A stretch of 7,511 nucleotides of DNA from Verrucomicrobiota bacterium (GTDB lineage Bacteria; Verrucomicrobiota; Verrucomicrobiia; Opitutales; Opitutaceae). Both the position numbers and the translations under genes were made by a program. This document shows, one piece after another, positions 6,955-7,511 of this stretch (positions are counted from its first letter, which is position 1; every line of letters begins with the position of its first letter). The stretch is taken from contig JAEYQF010000405.1 of NCBI GenBank assembly GCA_023410155.1, forward strand, positions 1 to 7,511. The letters are read 5' to 3'. Below the pieces are notes generated by a model. That model was not told where the DNA came from and did no database searches. It saw nothing but the letters and a program-made list of their open reading frames with translations.

Positions 6955-7053
6955 CGCTGACGCGGGCCGCACCGAGGCGCGAATCGGAGCGGACATGGCC
7001 GCGACCGTGTCCGCACTGACGCTCGAGTCGGGACGATCGTTGTCGCGACTCGC
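6955..7053. repeat. Intergenic degenerate array: 11-nt unit, 22-nt super-period (copy 2)
   Basis: The gap between the convergent stop codons resolves into nine consecutive 11-mers from 6955: for example GCCGCACCGAG, GCGCGAATCGG, AGCGGACATGG, CCGCGACCGTG, TCCGCACTGAC, GCTCGAGTCGG and TCGCGACTCGC. A is at unit position 6 in 8 of 9 units, C at 7 in 7 of 9 and G at 11 in 7 of 9. Unit positions 3-5 alternate between xCG-type and CG-type triplets as in copy 1. The array plus its flanks fills nearly the whole 124-nt gap. Confidence 0.75.
7024..7052. other. Inverted repeat inside array copy 2 (possible hairpin between convergent genes)
   Basis: CGAGTCG at 7024-7030 and CGACTCG at 7046-7052 are perfect 7-bp complements around a 15-nt loop that contains the palindrome ACGATCGT (7033-7040). 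No T-run follows on either strand immediately, so it is not a standard intrinsic terminator, although its position between convergent genes would suit a bidirectional transcript end. Confidence 0.4.
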
Positions 7054-7067
7054 GCCGGGAGTGGGAC

Positions 7068-7511
7068 TCAGGACTTTTTCGCGGGCTCGAGCGAGTAGCC
7101 GTCTTTGCGGTCGAGCATCGACCAGCCGAGCGCAGCGATTTCTTTGCGCAGCGCGTCGGCGGCGGGCCAGTCTTTCGCCTGTTTCGCGGCCCAGCGTTTC
7201 TCCGCAAGCGTGGTGACATCGGCGGGCGCCTCCGCTTTCGCGGGCGCGGCAGCGGTGAGGTTGAGCCCGAGTGCGAACATCGCGCGATCGAAGGACTCGA
7301 GATCGGCTTCGCCCGCGCCGCGGTTGACGATCGTGAACAGAACGCCGAGCGCACCGGGCGTGTTGAGATCGTCGTGCAGCGCGTGGAGCACAGGAGCGAA
7401 GACGTTGTGGGCCGCGCCGCCGGAAACGAGCGAGCTGCGGAAGGCGCGCAAGGTGCCGAGGGCTTTTTCCGCGGCGTGGAGCGAATCGAGCGTGAAGTTG
7501 AGTTGCTTGCG
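7068..7511 (-). CDS. cysS: Cysteinyl-tRNA synthetase, C-terminal part (5' end outside window)
   Basis: The reverse strand is open from the right edge to TGA at 7068-7070, giving the last 147 residues. CysS charges tRNA-Cys with cysteine in the cytoplasm using ATP. The fragment begins with RKQLNFT (1-7), the segment that normally follows the KMSKS region in CysS, then has DDLNTP (47-52), a hallmark of the helical DALR-type domain. It ends with the conserved C-terminal pattern: an RWAAKQAKDWPAADALRKEI run at about 105-125, then GW (129-130) and an acidic/Gly stretch. An Ala/Pro-rich linker (about 87-97) separates the helical domain from the tail. The catalytic HIGH and KMSKS motifs and zinc ligands lie outside the window. 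The frame looks intact. It converges on the large repeat gene with 124 nt between stops and shows no functional link to it. Confidence 0.96.
   Translation of the reverse strand, partial: RKQLNFTLDSLHAAEKALGTLRAFRSSLVSGGAAHNVFAPVLHALHDDLNTPGALGVLFTIVNRGAGEADLESFDRAMFALGLNLTAAAPAKAEAPADVTTLAEKRWAAKQAKDWPAADALRKEIAALGWSMLDRKDGYSLEPAKKS

Noticed and set aside
6995..7216. 73-codon + strand reading frame over the end of cysS
   Set aside because: It runs through the array and the antisense of cysS, and its product has no recognisable features.
6911..7354. 147-codon reverse-strand frame overlapping cysS
   Set aside because: Wrong frame relative to the clear CysS protein; its composition is Arg/Ser-rich as expected for a shadow.

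Overview
This is a high-GC bacterial window with two very large, related, repeat-rich protein genes on the + strand, followed by the convergent 3' end of a housekeeping gene. The combination suggests a Verrucomicrobiota (Opitutaceae-like) chromosome: secreted proteins that join RCC1-type propeller repeats, cadherin-like/BIg-like 'SDG..TSTSF.VTV' repeats and cysteine-free Ig domains, plus a characteristic C-terminal domain. That placement is inference from protein style, not from a marker gene.

Layout. Positions 1-2878 (+) hold the 3' part of a gene open at the left edge. It encodes one partial and two complete cadherin-like repeats, about 12 RCC1-like repeats and a terminal Ig-like domain. 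Positions 2879-3148 are intergenic and contain a degenerate array with an 11-nt unit and a 22-nt super-period (about 2888-2997), then a small inverted repeat and a leader. Positions 3149-6943 (+) hold a complete paralogue of 1264 residues with a Sec signal peptide, one cadherin-like repeat, about 12 RCC1-like repeats, Ig, two more cadherin-like repeats, a second Ig-like domain and a C-terminal beta-rich domain. Positions 6944-7067 lie between convergent stop codons and carry a second copy of the same kind of array. Positions 7068-7511 (-) hold the C-terminal part of cysteinyl-tRNA synthetase (cysS).

The two large proteins align almost without gaps through the RCC1 block, so they arose by tandem duplication. 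They are diverged and differ in domain order outside the block. No enzyme motif is visible in either; binding or structural roles at the cell surface or outside the cell are the reasonable inference. They have no evident link to cysS.

The least expected signal is in the DNA between the genes. Both gaps carry an array of 11-nt units with fixed spacing, in which two half-unit types alternate to give a 22-nt period, with GACTC/GAGTC inverted pairs exactly 22 nt apart. I cannot name this element; it may be a genome-wide intergenic repeat family.
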